Under the pieces are notes generated by a model, which was not told where the DNA came from, did not search any database, and was given only the letters and a program-made list of their open reading frames with translations. DNA of 30,943 bases from Kitasatospora phosalacinea (GTDB lineage: Bacteria > Actinomycetota > Actinomycetes > Streptomycetales > Streptomycetaceae): NCBI RefSeq assembly GCF_000717185.1, contig NZ_JNYE01000094.1, positions 1 to 30,943 of the forward strand, given 5' to 3'. This document shows, piece by piece, positions 15,274 to 22,694 of this stretch (the first letter of the stretch is position 1; every line of letters begins with the position of its first letter). A program made the position numbers and the translations under genes.

Positions 15274-16230
15274 TCAGGGGACGATCGCGAGGCGGCCGGT
15301 GGTGGTGCCGGCCGCGAGGTCGTGGACGGCGGTGGCGGCCGACTCCAGGGGGAGGCGGGCGGAGACCAGGGGGCGGGGGGCGAGGGCGGTGAGGGCCGCG
15401 TGGCAGGCGCGGACGGCGGCGGGGTCGCGGGTGGCGTAGAGGCCCCAGTGCAGGCCGAGCAGGGAGTAGTTCTTCACCAGGGCGTGGCCGAGCGGCGGGG
15501 CGGGGATCTCGCCGGAGGCGAAGCCGACCAGGACGATCCGGCCCTCGAAGGCGACGCACCTGGTGGAGCCGGTGAAGGCGGGGCCGCCGACCGGGTCGAA
15601 GACCACGTCGGCGCCGCGGCCGCCGGTGGCCTCCTTGACGGCGGTGACGAAGTCCCCGGCACGGCGGTCGACCACCACGTCCGCGCCCAACTCCCGTGCG
15701 ACGGAGGCCTTCTCCGGTCCGCCGACCACGGCGATGACGAACGCCCCGGCGGCCTTGCCGAGTTGGACGGCGGCGCTGCCGACGCCTCCGGCCGCGGCGT
15801 GCACCAGGAGGGTCTCGCCGCGGGCGAGGCGGGCGCGCCGGTGCAGGGCGAACCAGGCCGTCTGGTAGGCGATGTGGAAGCCGGCGGCTTCGGCGTCGTC
15901 CAGGTGGCCGGGGGCGGGCAGGGCGGTGGCGGCGTTCATCAGGGCGTGCTCGGCGAACGCCCCGGCGGGCAGCTCCGCGGTGCCGATCAGGCGTTGACCG
16001 GCCCGCGGCCCCTCGGTGACCTCGCCGCAGAGTTCCACGCCGGGGGTGAACGGCAGCGGCGGGCGGACCTGGTACTGCCCGGCGGCCATCAGCGCGTCGG
16101 GGAAGTTGACGGCCGCGGCCCTTACCCGGACCAGGAGTTGGCCCGGTCCGGGCACGGGGAGGTCGGCGTCCGGGACGAGTTCCATCACGTCCAGGGGTGC
16201 GCCGGTGCGGGTGATCCGCCAGGCTCTCAT
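15274..16230 (-). CDS. Zinc-less MDR NAD(P)H:quinone oxidoreductase-like enzyme
   Basis: A 318-residue medium-chain dehydrogenase/reductase. The N-terminal GroES-like part lacks the Cys/His zinc ligands of alcohol dehydrogenases. The Rossmann part shows LVHAAAGGVGSAAVQLGKAAGA (about 142-163), the quinone oxidoreductase/enoyl-reductase signature. It likely reduces or oxidises a carbonyl or enoyl group with NADP(H). ATG 16230 overlaps the stop of the upstream SDR gene (ATGA at 16230-16227), so the two are translationally coupled. It is the last gene of the minus-strand operon that starts at the TetR-controlled promoter near 17826-17854. Substrate unknown; an acyl-CoA intermediate is plausible from context. 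Confidence 0.88.
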   Translation of the reverse strand: MRAWRITRTGAPLDVMELVPDADLPVPGPGQLLVRVRAAAVNFPDALMAAGQYQVRPPLPFTPGVELCGEVTEGPRAGQRLIGTAELPAGAFAEHALMNAATALPAPGHLDDAEAAGFHIAYQTAWFALHRRARLARGETLLVHAAAGGVGSAAVQLGKAAGAFVIAVVGGPEKASVARELGADVVVDRRAGDFVTAVKEATGGRGADVVFDPVGGPAFTGSTRCVAFEGRIVLVGFASGEIPAPPLGHALVKNYSLLGLHWGLYATRDPAAVRACHAALTALAPRPLVSARLPLESAATAVHDLAAGTTTGRLAIVP

Positions 16231-17027
16231 CGGGCCTCGATCTCCTGCTGGAGGCGGTTCATGCCGCGCAGCCAGCGGTCGGGGGTGGTGGCGCGGGCCG
16301 CGTACTGCCCGGCGGTCTCGGGGTGCGGGAGGATCAGGAACTCGTCGGCGGCCATCCCGCGCAGGGCGGCGGCCGCGGCCTCGGCGGGCTCGATCGCCGT
16401 GGGGGCGAGCAGGACCTGCCCGTGGGTGCCGGTGCCGTCGAGCATCCGGGTGCGCACGCCCTGCGGGCACAGGGCGTGCACCTTCAGGCCGCGGTGCCGG
16501 TAGGTGGCGGAGAGCCACTCGGCGTACGCGAGGGCGCCGTGCTTGGTGACGGCGTACGGGGCGGAGCCGAGCATGGTGAGCAGCCCGGCGGCGGAGACGG
16601 TGGCCAGGTAGCGGCCGGTGCCGCGCTCCAGCCAGTCGGGCAGCAGCAGGCGGGTGGCCCGCACGTGGGCGAGCACGTTGACCTGCCAGGCCAGTTCCCA
16701 GGCCTCGGGCCCGGCGTCGGGGCCGCCGGTGGTGGCGACGCCCGCGTTGGCGCAGTAGAGGTCGATCGCGCCGAGGCGGTCGCGGGCGGCGCCGATCAGG
16801 GCGGCGACGCCGTCCTCGCCCGCGGCGTCGCCGGGGACGGCGTGCCCGCCGGTCTCGGCGGCGACGGCGCGGGCCGCGTCGGCGTCGAGGTCGTTGACCA
16901 CCACCCGGGCGCCGGCGGCGGCCAGGGCGCGGGCGAGGGCGGCCCCGATGCCGCGCCCGGCGCCGGTGACGACGGCCCCGGCCCCGGCGAGGTCGGCCCC
17001 GCCGGGGGCGGGCCGGGGCCCGCTCAC
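16227..17027 (-). CDS. Short-chain dehydrogenase/reductase (SDR), middle gene
   Basis: A 266-residue classical SDR. The cofactor motif is TGAGRGIG (21-28), the structural motif CANAG is near 92-96, and the catalytic Ser145, Tyr158 and Lys162 are all present in SAAGLLTMLGSAPYAVTK. It should oxidise or reduce a hydroxyl/keto group with NAD(P)(H). GTG 17027 overlaps the upstream SDR stop (GTGA), and its own stop overlaps the following gene, so all three genes are coupled. The C-terminal region is longer than in the first SDR and lacks the usual DGG end. Substrate unknown. Confidence 0.88.
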   Translation of the reverse strand: MSGPRPAPGGADLAGAGAVVTGAGRGIGAALARALAAAGARVVVNDLDADAARAVAAETGGHAVPGDAAGEDGVAALIGAARDRLGAIDLYCANAGVATTGGPDAGPEAWELAWQVNVLAHVRATRLLLPDWLERGTGRYLATVSAAGLLTMLGSAPYAVTKHGALAYAEWLSATYRHRGLKVHALCPQGVRTRMLDGTGTHGQVLLAPTAIEPAEAAAAALRGMAADEFLILPHPETAGQYAARATTPDRWLRGMNRLQQEIEAR

Positions 17028-17779
17028 AGGCCGCCGCCGAGGGTGACGCCGCCGTCGACGACCAGGGTCTGGCCGGTGATCCAGGCGGCGTCCTCGGAGA
17101 GCAGGAAGGCGACGGCCCCGGCGATGTCCTCGGGGAGGCCGAGGCGGCCGAGGGGGTAGGCGCGGGCGACCTTCTCCTCGCGGCCCTCGTAGAGCGCTTC
17201 GGCGAACTTGGTCTTGACCACGGCGGGGGCGACGGCGTTGACCCGGACGGCGGGGCCGAGTTCGGTGGCGAGTTCCATGGTGAGGCGGATCAGCGCGGCC
17301 TTGGAGACGCCGTACATGCCGATGCCGCTGGAGGACCGGATGCCCGCGATGGAGGCGACGTTGACGACGGCGCCGCCGTGCTCGCCCATCCAGGCGGCGT
17401 GGGCGCGGCGGGTCCAGGCCAGCGGGGCGAGCACGTTGACGGCGAGGATCTTGGCGGCGGCGGCCGGGTCGGTGTCCAGGACCGGGCCGTAGACGGGGTT
17501 GATGCCGGTGTTGTTGACCAGCAGGTCGAGGCGGCCGTAGGTCTCCATGACGCGGGCGACGGCCTCCTCCTGGTGCGCGGCGTCGTCGGACTTCCCGGCG
17601 ACGGCGATCGCGTGCCCGGGCCCGCCGAGCTCCTTCGCGGCCTGCTCCAGGGTCTCCGCGGTGCGGGCGGTGAGGCAGACCTTCGCCCCGCGCCGGACCA
17701 GCTCCCGGGCGATGCCGAACCCGATGCCCCGGCTCGCGCCGGTGACCACGGCCACCTTGCCCTCGAACGACACTGCCAT
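17024..17779 (-). CDS. Short-chain dehydrogenase/reductase (SDR), first gene of the TetR-controlled operon
   Basis: A 251-residue classical SDR of FabG-like length. Motifs: TGASRGIG (13-20), VNNTG (88-92; a Thr replaces the usual Ala), Ser143, Tyr156 and Lys160, and the C-terminal TGQTLVVDGG. It is likely a 3-hydroxyacyl-CoA or alcohol dehydrogenase. ATG 17779 lies about 41 nt after the predicted start of a transcript from the promoter at 17854-17826. The same operator controls the kinase-ACAD operon, so the two units probably act in one pathway. Confidence 0.9.
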   Translation of the reverse strand: MAVSFEGKVAVVTGASRGIGFGIARELVRRGAKVCLTARTAETLEQAAKELGGPGHAIAVAGKSDDAAHQEEAVARVMETYGRLDLLVNNTGINPVYGPVLDTDPAAAAKILAVNVLAPLAWTRRAHAAWMGEHGGAVVNVASIAGIRSSSGIGMYGVSKAALIRLTMELATELGPAVRVNAVAPAVVKTKFAEALYEGREEKVARAYPLGRLGLPEDIAGAVAFLLSEDAAWITGQTLVVDGGVTLGGGL

Positions 17780-17808
17780 CTCGTACCTCGCACCTCTCCG
17801 AACCGATG

Positions 17809-17827
17809 TGACTAAGCGCTTGCTTAG
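17809..17827 (-). promoter_or_regulatory. TetR-type operator, copy 2
   Basis: Read on the minus strand, the same 19 bp as at 12016-12034: CTAAGCAAGCGCTTAG then TCA. It lies between the SDR operon and the divergent TetR gene, so the regulator probably also controls itself. Confidence 0.82.
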
Positions 17828-17854
17828 CATCTTGGCGGCGGGCGACACTGTCAA
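17826..17854 (-). promoter_or_regulatory. Promoter of the SDR-SDR-MDR operon
   Basis: On the minus strand: TTGACA (17854-17849), a 17-nt spacer and GATGCT (17831-17826). The spacing and operator overlap are the same as at 11989-12017. Confidence 0.75.
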
Positions 17855-17902
17855 CAGCCCGACCCGCCGGGGCGGGCCGGAGCCGTCTGGGAGGATTGCC
17901 CC

Positions 17903-18529
17903 ATGACCGACCCAGCGACCGCCGAACTCTGGCCCGGGGAGCGCACCGAGGCCGCCCGGCGGCTGCTGCTGGCCGCCGTGGACTCCTTCGCCCGCCGCGG
18001 CTACCACGCCACCACCACCCGGGACATCGCCACCGCCGCCGGGATGAGCCCGGCCGCGCTGTACATCCACTACCCGTCGAAGGCGGCACTGCTCGCCGAG
18101 ATCTCCCGCACCGGCCACCGGGCCACCCTGGAGCTGGTCGAGCGCGCCGAGGCCGCCGGGTCGGACCCGGTGGAGCGGATGCGCGCCCTCGCGGAGTCCT
18201 TCACCGCCTGGCACGCCCGCGGCCACACCGTCGGCCGGATCGTCAACCACGAGCTGCACGCCCTGCCCGAGGAGGACTTCGCGGCCGTCGCCGACCTGCG
18301 GATCCGGATCGAGGAGACGGTGCTGCGGATCATCGCGGACGGGGTGGCGCAGGGCCTGTTCCGCGTCCCCGACCAGCGCACCGCGGCCCGCGCCGTCACC
18401 TCGCTCGGCATCGACGTCTCGCGCTGGTACACCGAGCGCAGCAGCGAGTCCCCGGAGGAGCTGGGGCGGCGGTACGGGCAGCTGGTGCTGCGGATGCTGG
18501 GCGCACCGGCCGGGCGGGTCGGCGACTGA
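17903..18529 (+). CDS. TetR-family transcriptional repressor
   Basis: A 208-residue regulator. The N-terminal helix-turn-helix is clear (TTTRDIATAAGMSPAALYIHYPSKAALL, about 37-64). The C-terminal ligand domain is variable, as usual. ATG 17903 has GGGAGGA about 8 nt upstream. It diverges from the SDR operon, and the 19-bp operator lies in the 123-nt gap. The same operator 5.8 kb away fronts the kinase-ACAD operon. It is therefore the likely repressor of both. The ligand may be an acyl-CoA, as with other catabolic TetR proteins. The operator core is one mismatch from the mycobacterial KstR2 pattern AnCAAGnnCTTGnT, so a CoA-thioester ligand is plausible but unproven. Confidence 0.92.
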   Translation: MTDPATAELWPGERTEAARRLLLAAVDSFARRGYHATTTRDIATAAGMSPAALYIHYPSKAALLAEISRTGHRATLELVERAEAAGSDPVERMRALAESFTAWHARGHTVGRIVNHELHALPEEDFAAVADLRIRIEETVLRIIADGVAQGLFRVPDQRTAARAVTSLGIDVSRWYTERSSESPEELGRRYGQLVLRMLGAPAGRVGD

Positions 18530-18566
18530 GCGCACCCCGGCACTGGACCTCCGACCCCCTTCTTGA

Positions 18567-18585
18567 TTAGGTTAGCCTTACCTAA
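18567..18585 (+). promoter_or_regulatory. IdeR/DmdR iron box
   Basis: TTAGGTTAGCCTTACCTAA matches the actinobacterial iron-box consensus (TTAGGTTAGGCTAACCTAA) at 17 of 19 positions. It ends 17 nt before the start codon of the DUF2470 gene and just before its ribosome site. Confidence 0.88.
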
Positions 18586-18602
18586 GCAGAAGGAGGCTCC
18601 CC

Positions 18603-19352
18603 GTGCTGCCCCAGCCCGCCCGCCGCCCGTCCGCCGCCGAACGCGCCCGCACCCTGCTGGAGCACGCCTCCTCCACGGTCCTGGACGTCCACGGCGCCGA
18701 CCTCACCGCCCGCCCCGGCCTGCCCCCGCAGGTCGCCTGCGCGCTGCGGCCGGACGGCTCGGTGGCGGTGCTGGTCAGCCGCGAGTCGGCCCTGCACCGG
18801 ATCACCGCCCTCGCCCGCACCCCGCTCACCGCCGAACTCGACTGCGTGGACGTCGCCCCCGTCGCCCTCCCGCACCGCGTCCGCGGCCGCCTCCTGGTCC
18901 GCGGGCAGCTCACCCGCTCCCCCGGCGAGAGCGCCGCCGCGCTGTTCCCCCGCCACGGCCACCACGGCGACGTCCTGCTCCGGCTGGAGCCCGAGCACCT
19001 CGCCCTGGACGACCTGTGGGGCTCCGAGTGCTGCGTCGACCCCGACGAGACGGCCGCCGCGAGCCCCGACCCCGTCGCCGCCGAGGAGACCGGCCTCCTC
19101 CAGCACCTGGCCGACGCCCACGCCGACCAGCTCCTGCTGCTCGGCACCCGGGCCCTGGACCACCACCGGCCCACCGCCGAGCGCCTGCACGGAGTCCGCC
19201 CGGTCGCCCTCGACCGCCACGGCCTGCGGGTGCGCCTGCTCCTCGGCGACGGCAGCCTGGACGCCCGCTTCGACTTCCACCGCCCCGTCACCCGCCCCGA
19301 CGACCTCCCGGAGGCGATGCACCGCCTCTTCGCCCCGACCCTCACCCCCTGA
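18603..19352 (+). CDS. DUF2470-domain protein under iron control
   Basis: A 249-residue soluble protein. The N-terminal half resembles the split-barrel fold of pyridoxamine-oxidase/HugZ-like proteins (for example PQVACALRPDGSVAVLVSRESALHRITAL). The C-terminal 80 residues read as DUF2470: EETGLLQHLADAHADQLLLLG...GLRVRLLLGDGSLDARFDFHRPV. Related HugZ-type proteins bind or degrade heme, so a part in heme-iron use is a fair guess. GTG 18603 has a very good AAGGAGG 6 nt upstream. An iron box directly upstream says the gene is switched on in iron shortage by relief of DmdR/IdeR repression. No siderophore or heme-uptake gene adjoins in this window. Confidence 0.85.
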   Translation: MLPQPARRPSAAERARTLLEHASSTVLDVHGADLTARPGLPPQVACALRPDGSVAVLVSRESALHRITALARTPLTAELDCVDVAPVALPHRVRGRLLVRGQLTRSPGESAAALFPRHGHHGDVLLRLEPEHLALDDLWGSECCVDPDETAAASPDPVAAEETGLLQHLADAHADQLLLLGTRALDHHRPTAERLHGVRPVALDRHGLRVRLLLGDGSLDARFDFHRPVTRPDDLPEAMHRLFAPTLTP

Positions 19353-19379
19353 AGCACCGGGCCCGGAAGGGGCGCGCAC

Positions 19380-19459
19380 TCAGGGGCCCGGGGCACGGCG
19401 GGTCCGGGCTGCTGCCGGCCGGAGCCCGTCGATGCGTCCGTGCTGCTCCGGGCCCCTGA
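19380..19459. repeat. Perfect 12-bp inverted repeat with 56-bp spacer
   Basis: TCAGGGGCCCGG (19380-19391) and CCGGGCCCCTGA (19448-19459) are exact reverse complements between the convergent DUF2470 and VOC genes. It may act as a bidirectional terminator with a long loop, or be a remnant of something else. Confidence 0.6.
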
Positions 19460-19470
19460 ATACGCGTCCG

Positions 19471-20265
19471 CTAAACAGGCGTCCGCCCGGGCCCCAGGAC
19501 CGAGAAGTGCCCGCCCTCCGCGTCGGCGAGCCGGGCGACCCGCCCGTAGGGGGAGTCCGCGGGGCCGTCGAGGACGCGGCCGCCGAGGGCGGTGGCGCGG
19601 TGGGCGGCGGTGTCGGTGTCGGGGACGGCGAAGAAGACCTCCCAGTGCGGGGAGAGGTCCCGCGCGGCGCGCAGCGCGGCGACGCTGCGGTCCTCGGAGC
19701 GCAGCACGACGCGCTCGTGCTCGTAGCGGACCTCGAACAGCGCCGGGTCGCGGTCGTCCCAGCGGAACACCTCGCCGTAGAAGAGGGCGGCGGCGAACGG
19801 GTCGGCGGTGCGCAGTTCGATCCAGGCGGGGGCACCGGGCTCGGCGGTCCAGGGGGCGTCGCCGGGCCGGGGGTCGGCGGGTTCGCCCTCCCAGATGCCG
19901 AAGGTCGCGCCGAAGGGGTCGGCGGCCAGCGCGACCCGCCCGGCGTCGAAGGAGAGCGGGCCGACGGCGAGGGTGCCGCCGCGTTCGCGGACGCCGTCGG
20001 CGGCGCGGTCGGCGCTCTCGGTGCCGAAGTAGGTGGTCCAGGCGACGGGGCGTTCCCAGTCGGTGCCGAGCTCGCTCAGCCCGGCGACCTCGACGCCGTC
20101 GACGATCGCGCGCAGGTAGGGGCCCCAGCGGTCCGGCCCGGGGGCGAACTCCCAGCCCAGCAGCGGCCCGTAGAAGCCCCGCGCGACCGCGAGGTCGCGC
20201 GCTGTCAGGCCGACCCAGCACGGCACCGCGGGCACGCAGCGCACCGTGGCCGTTCGCTCCACCAT
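19471..20265 (-). CDS. Two-domain VOC (glyoxalase/bleomycin-resistance) protein
   Basis: A 264-residue protein made of two vicinal-oxygen-chelate units in tandem. Each has the opening pattern W..L...D...A..FY...FGW/FRW: CWVGLTARDLAVARGFYGPLLGW (about 15-37) and AWIELRTADPFAAALFYGEVFRW in the second half. Proteins of this make-up are usually annotated as VOC or hydroxylase-like proteins with unknown substrates. ATG 20265 has AAGGGAG 8 nt upstream. A single gene converging on the DUF2470 gene and divergent from a flavoprotein, with 213 nt between the starts. Metal-site residues are not all clear, so it may bind rather than convert its ligand. Confidence 0.85.
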   Translation of the reverse strand: MVERTATVRCVPAVPCWVGLTARDLAVARGFYGPLLGWEFAPGPDRWGPYLRAIVDGVEVAGLSELGTDWERPVAWTTYFGTESADRAADGVRERGGTLAVGPLSFDAGRVALAADPFGATFGIWEGEPADPRPGDAPWTAEPGAPAWIELRTADPFAAALFYGEVFRWDDRDPALFEVRYEHERVVLRSEDRSVAALRAARDLSPHWEVFFAVPDTDTAAHRATALGGRVLDGPADSPYGRVARLADAEGGHFSVLGPGRTPV

Positions 20266-20478
20266 CCCGCGGGCTCCCTTCGACGCTCCGCCGACCGGAA
20301 GGGCCGGACCCGCCCAGCCTAGGCGGAGGGCGCCGCCGGAGGGTGGTGCGCCTCGCGGGCGAATCCGGGCCGGGGCGGGTCGCGGACCGGCGCGGGTCCC
20401 CCGGTCGGACGTGTGGCGGTGCCAAGGTCGGGCAGGACGGCGGACAAGGGGACGCCGCGCTGGGAAGGACGTGTGGGC

Positions 20479-21684
20479 ATGGACACCGGGATCGTGATCG
20501 TCGGAGCGGGCCTGGCCGGGGCGAAGGCCGCCGAGGCGCTGCGCGCGGAGGGCTACGGGGGGCCGGTCACCCTGGTCGGCGACGAGGCCGAGCGGCCGTA
20601 CGAGCGGCCCCCGCTGTCCAAGGGGTACCTGCTGGGCAAGGAGGAGAAGGAGAAGGTCTACGTCCACCCGGCCGACTGGTACGGGCAGCACGGGGTGACG
20701 CTGCGGCTGGGCACCGCGGCCACCGCGGTCGACCCGGCCGGGCACGCCGTCACGCTGGAGGGCGGCGAGCGGCTGCCGTTCTCGAAGCTGCTGCTGGCCA
20801 CCGGTTCGGCGCCGCGCACGCTGCCGGTGCCGGGCGGGGACGGGGAGTTCGTGCGGACGCTGCGGCGGCTCGGCGACAGCGAGCAGCTGCGGGCCGCGTT
20901 CCGGCCCGGGGCCCGGGTGGTGATCGTCGGCGCGGGCTGGATCGGCCTGGAGGCGGCGGCCGCGGCCCGCACCGCGGGGGCCGAGGTGACGGTGCTGGAG
21001 GCGGCCGAGCTGCCGCTGCTGCGGGTGCTGGGCCCGGAGGTGGCCCGGGTCTTCGCGGACCTGCACCGGGCGCACGGCGTCGACCTGCGCCTCGGCGTGC
21101 GGGTCGAGGAGCTGCGGGCGGACGGCGTGCGGCTGGGCGACGGCAGCACCGTCCCGGCGGACGTGCTGCTGGTCGGCGTCGGCGTCTCCCCGAACACGGC
21201 GCTGGCCGAGAACGCCGGGCTGACGGTCGACGACGGCGTGCGCACCGACCAGCACCTGGCCACCTCGCACCCCGACGTGTTCGCGGCGGGCGACGCGGCC
21301 AACGCCTTCCACCCGCTGTTCGGCAGGCCGATCCGGGTCGAGCACTGGGCGAACGCGCTCAACCAGCCCGCGGTGGCCGCCGCCTCGATGCTCGGCAAGG
21401 CGGCCGTGTACGACCGCGTCCCGTACTTCTTCACCGACCAGTACGACCTGGGCATGGAGTACACCGGCTACGCGGAGCCCGGCGGCTACGACCGGGTGGT
21501 GTTCCGGGGCGACGTCGCCGGGCGGGAGTTCCTCGCGTTCTGGCTGTCCGGCGGGAAGGTGCTGGCCGGGATGAACGTCAACGTCTGGGACGTCACCGAC
21601 CCGATCCGCGAACTGGTCCGCTCCGGGCGCGCGGTGGACCCGGAGCGGCTGGCCGACCCGGCGGTGCCGCTGGGCGAGCTCTGA
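20479..21684 (+). CDS. FAD-dependent ferredoxin/rubredoxin reductase-type oxidoreductase
   Basis: A 401-residue pyridine-nucleotide-disulfide-fold flavoprotein without a redox disulfide. It has the FAD motif VGAGLAG (8-14), PYERPPLSKGYL (40-51), LLATGS (105-110), an NAD(P) motif VGAGWIGLEAA (150-160) and the second FAD motif VFAAGDAA. The set is that of ferredoxin reductases serving Rieske dioxygenases and bacterial P450s. ATG 20479 has GGAAGGA 9 nt upstream. No ferredoxin gene adjoins, but it could supply electrons to the P450 at 7063-8379; that is inference only. It ends 12 nt from the convergent DUF1876 gene. Confidence 0.9.
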   Translation: MDTGIVIVGAGLAGAKAAEALRAEGYGGPVTLVGDEAERPYERPPLSKGYLLGKEEKEKVYVHPADWYGQHGVTLRLGTAATAVDPAGHAVTLEGGERLPFSKLLLATGSAPRTLPVPGGDGEFVRTLRRLGDSEQLRAAFRPGARVVIVGAGWIGLEAAAAARTAGAEVTVLEAAELPLLRVLGPEVARVFADLHRAHGVDLRLGVRVEELRADGVRLGDGSTVPADVLLVGVGVSPNTALAENAGLTVDDGVRTDQHLATSHPDVFAAGDAANAFHPLFGRPIRVEHWANALNQPAVAAASMLGKAAVYDRVPYFFTDQYDLGMEYTGYAEPGGYDRVVFRGDVAGREFLAFWLSGGKVLAGMNVNVWDVTDPIRELVRSGRAVDPERLADPAVPLGEL

Positions 21685-21696
21685 GCACCTCCCGGA

Positions 21697-21984
21697 TCAG
21701 GTCACGTCGCGCCACATCAGCGGGGCCATCGGGTCCCCGGTGGGGCGGCTCATCTCGTCGTGGGCCTTGGTGAGCAGCTGCATGGCGAGGTCGTTGAGGG
21801 CGCGCGCCCCGGCGACCTCCTCGCCGACCCGCAGCTGCGGGCTGTCGCCGTGGTGCCGGGTCGCGCTGCCGTGCCCGCGCAGTTCCGTGCCGTCGGAGAG
21901 GCGGACCAGTGCGGCGGCCCTGGTGCGGTCGCCGTCCTCCTGGAACTCCATCTCGACGTGCCATCCGACCAGCGTCCTCGTCAT
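21697..21984 (-). CDS. DUF1876 small protein
   Basis: A 95-residue protein. It reads MTRTLVGWHVEMEFQEDGDRTRAAALVRL, then TELRGHGSATRHHGDS and RVGEEVAGARALNDLAMQLL, which is the DUF1876 (dsRBD-like fold) pattern common in streptomycetes. Role unknown. ATG 21984 is chosen because GGGAGG lies 9 nt upstream (21999-21994); the earlier in-frame GTG at 21993 would touch that site. A single gene convergent with the flavoprotein. Confidence 0.85.
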   Translation of the reverse strand: MTRTLVGWHVEMEFQEDGDRTRAAALVRLSDGTELRGHGSATRHHGDSPQLRVGEEVAGARALNDLAMQLLTKAHDEMSRPTGDPMAPLMWRDVT

Positions 21985-22078
21985 GGCCGCCACCTCCCGG
22001 GTGCGTGCAGGTCGTTCGGACCGGTCCGGTCCTTCCAGGGTGCGACGCCGGGGCCGGGGCGGCGAGGCGGGGCCGGTC

Positions 22079-22288
22079 TCAGCAGCGGCTGAGGCCGGTC
22101 CGCTCCACGTCGATCGGCGCCTCGCCGGGGTTCTCCCCGGGAAGCTCCTCGACGGCCTCCGGCTCGTCGCACGCCTCGCGGCCGGTCCCGGTGTGCACCA
22201 CGCGCACCGGGTGGTGGGGGTCGTCCTGGTGGACGACCTGCTGCGGGTGCCCGCAGCGCGGGCAGAGCAGGGGCATCCGGTTGTTCAT
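22079..22288 (-). CDS. Small zinc-ribbon-like hypothetical protein
   Basis: A 69-residue protein starting MNNRMPLLCPRCGHPQQVVHQDD. The CPRCGH knuckle (residues 9-14) with later Cys at 39 and the C-terminus could bind zinc. The acidic C-terminal half is low in structure. Codon bias fits the genome. The start at 22288 has only a weak GGA upstream; 22276 is an alternative. No domain recognised beyond the knuckle. Confidence 0.55.
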   Translation of the reverse strand: MNNRMPLLCPRCGHPQQVVHQDDPHHPVRVVHTGTGREACDEPEAVEELPGENPGEAPIDVERTGLSRC

Positions 22289-22694
22289 CACCGCTGTCCA
22301 CGCGCCCCGCGGCGGGCAGTTCCCGGGCCCGCGTGGCCTCCTCACTACCTCCAGTGTGCCGCGGTGGCGGGGACGGTGACCAGCACTGCCGTCCCGGAGC
22401 GGACCGCGGGGCGGGCGCGCGCCCTCAAGTCCGGTGCGGCCGGTGTCGATAACCGTGACGGGAGTGCGGCGCGGGCGCCCGCGCCGCACCCCTCCCCGTC
22501 TCCCGCTCCGCCGGTCACGGCCGCCGTCCCGGGAGGGTGCCGCCCGGTCCCGGTTGGACCGGTTCGTCCGGGGGTACGTACGGCGGGTCCCGGGTGTTCA
22601 CCGCCCGCGCCGCCGGAATAGTTCCGCAGGTGGCGGGGTTGTGCCGGGCGAAGGGCCCGACAGGCGGGGCCGGAGCTGCGAGAGGCAGGTGGCG
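22289..22694. other. 406-nt stretch without a gene
   Basis: No open frame with good start signals or plausible codon use was found. It holds the sigma-R-type promoter at 22615-22640 near its right end, and otherwise G+C-rich sequence without clear repeats. Confidence 0.6.
22615..22640 (+). promoter_or_regulatory. Sigma-R (thiol-oxidative stress) promoter
   Basis: GGAAT (22615-22619), exactly 18 nt, then GTT (22638-22640). This is the published Streptomyces sigma-R consensus, and the downstream gene is a thioredoxin, a classic sigma-R target. The leader would be about 45 nt. Confidence 0.8.
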
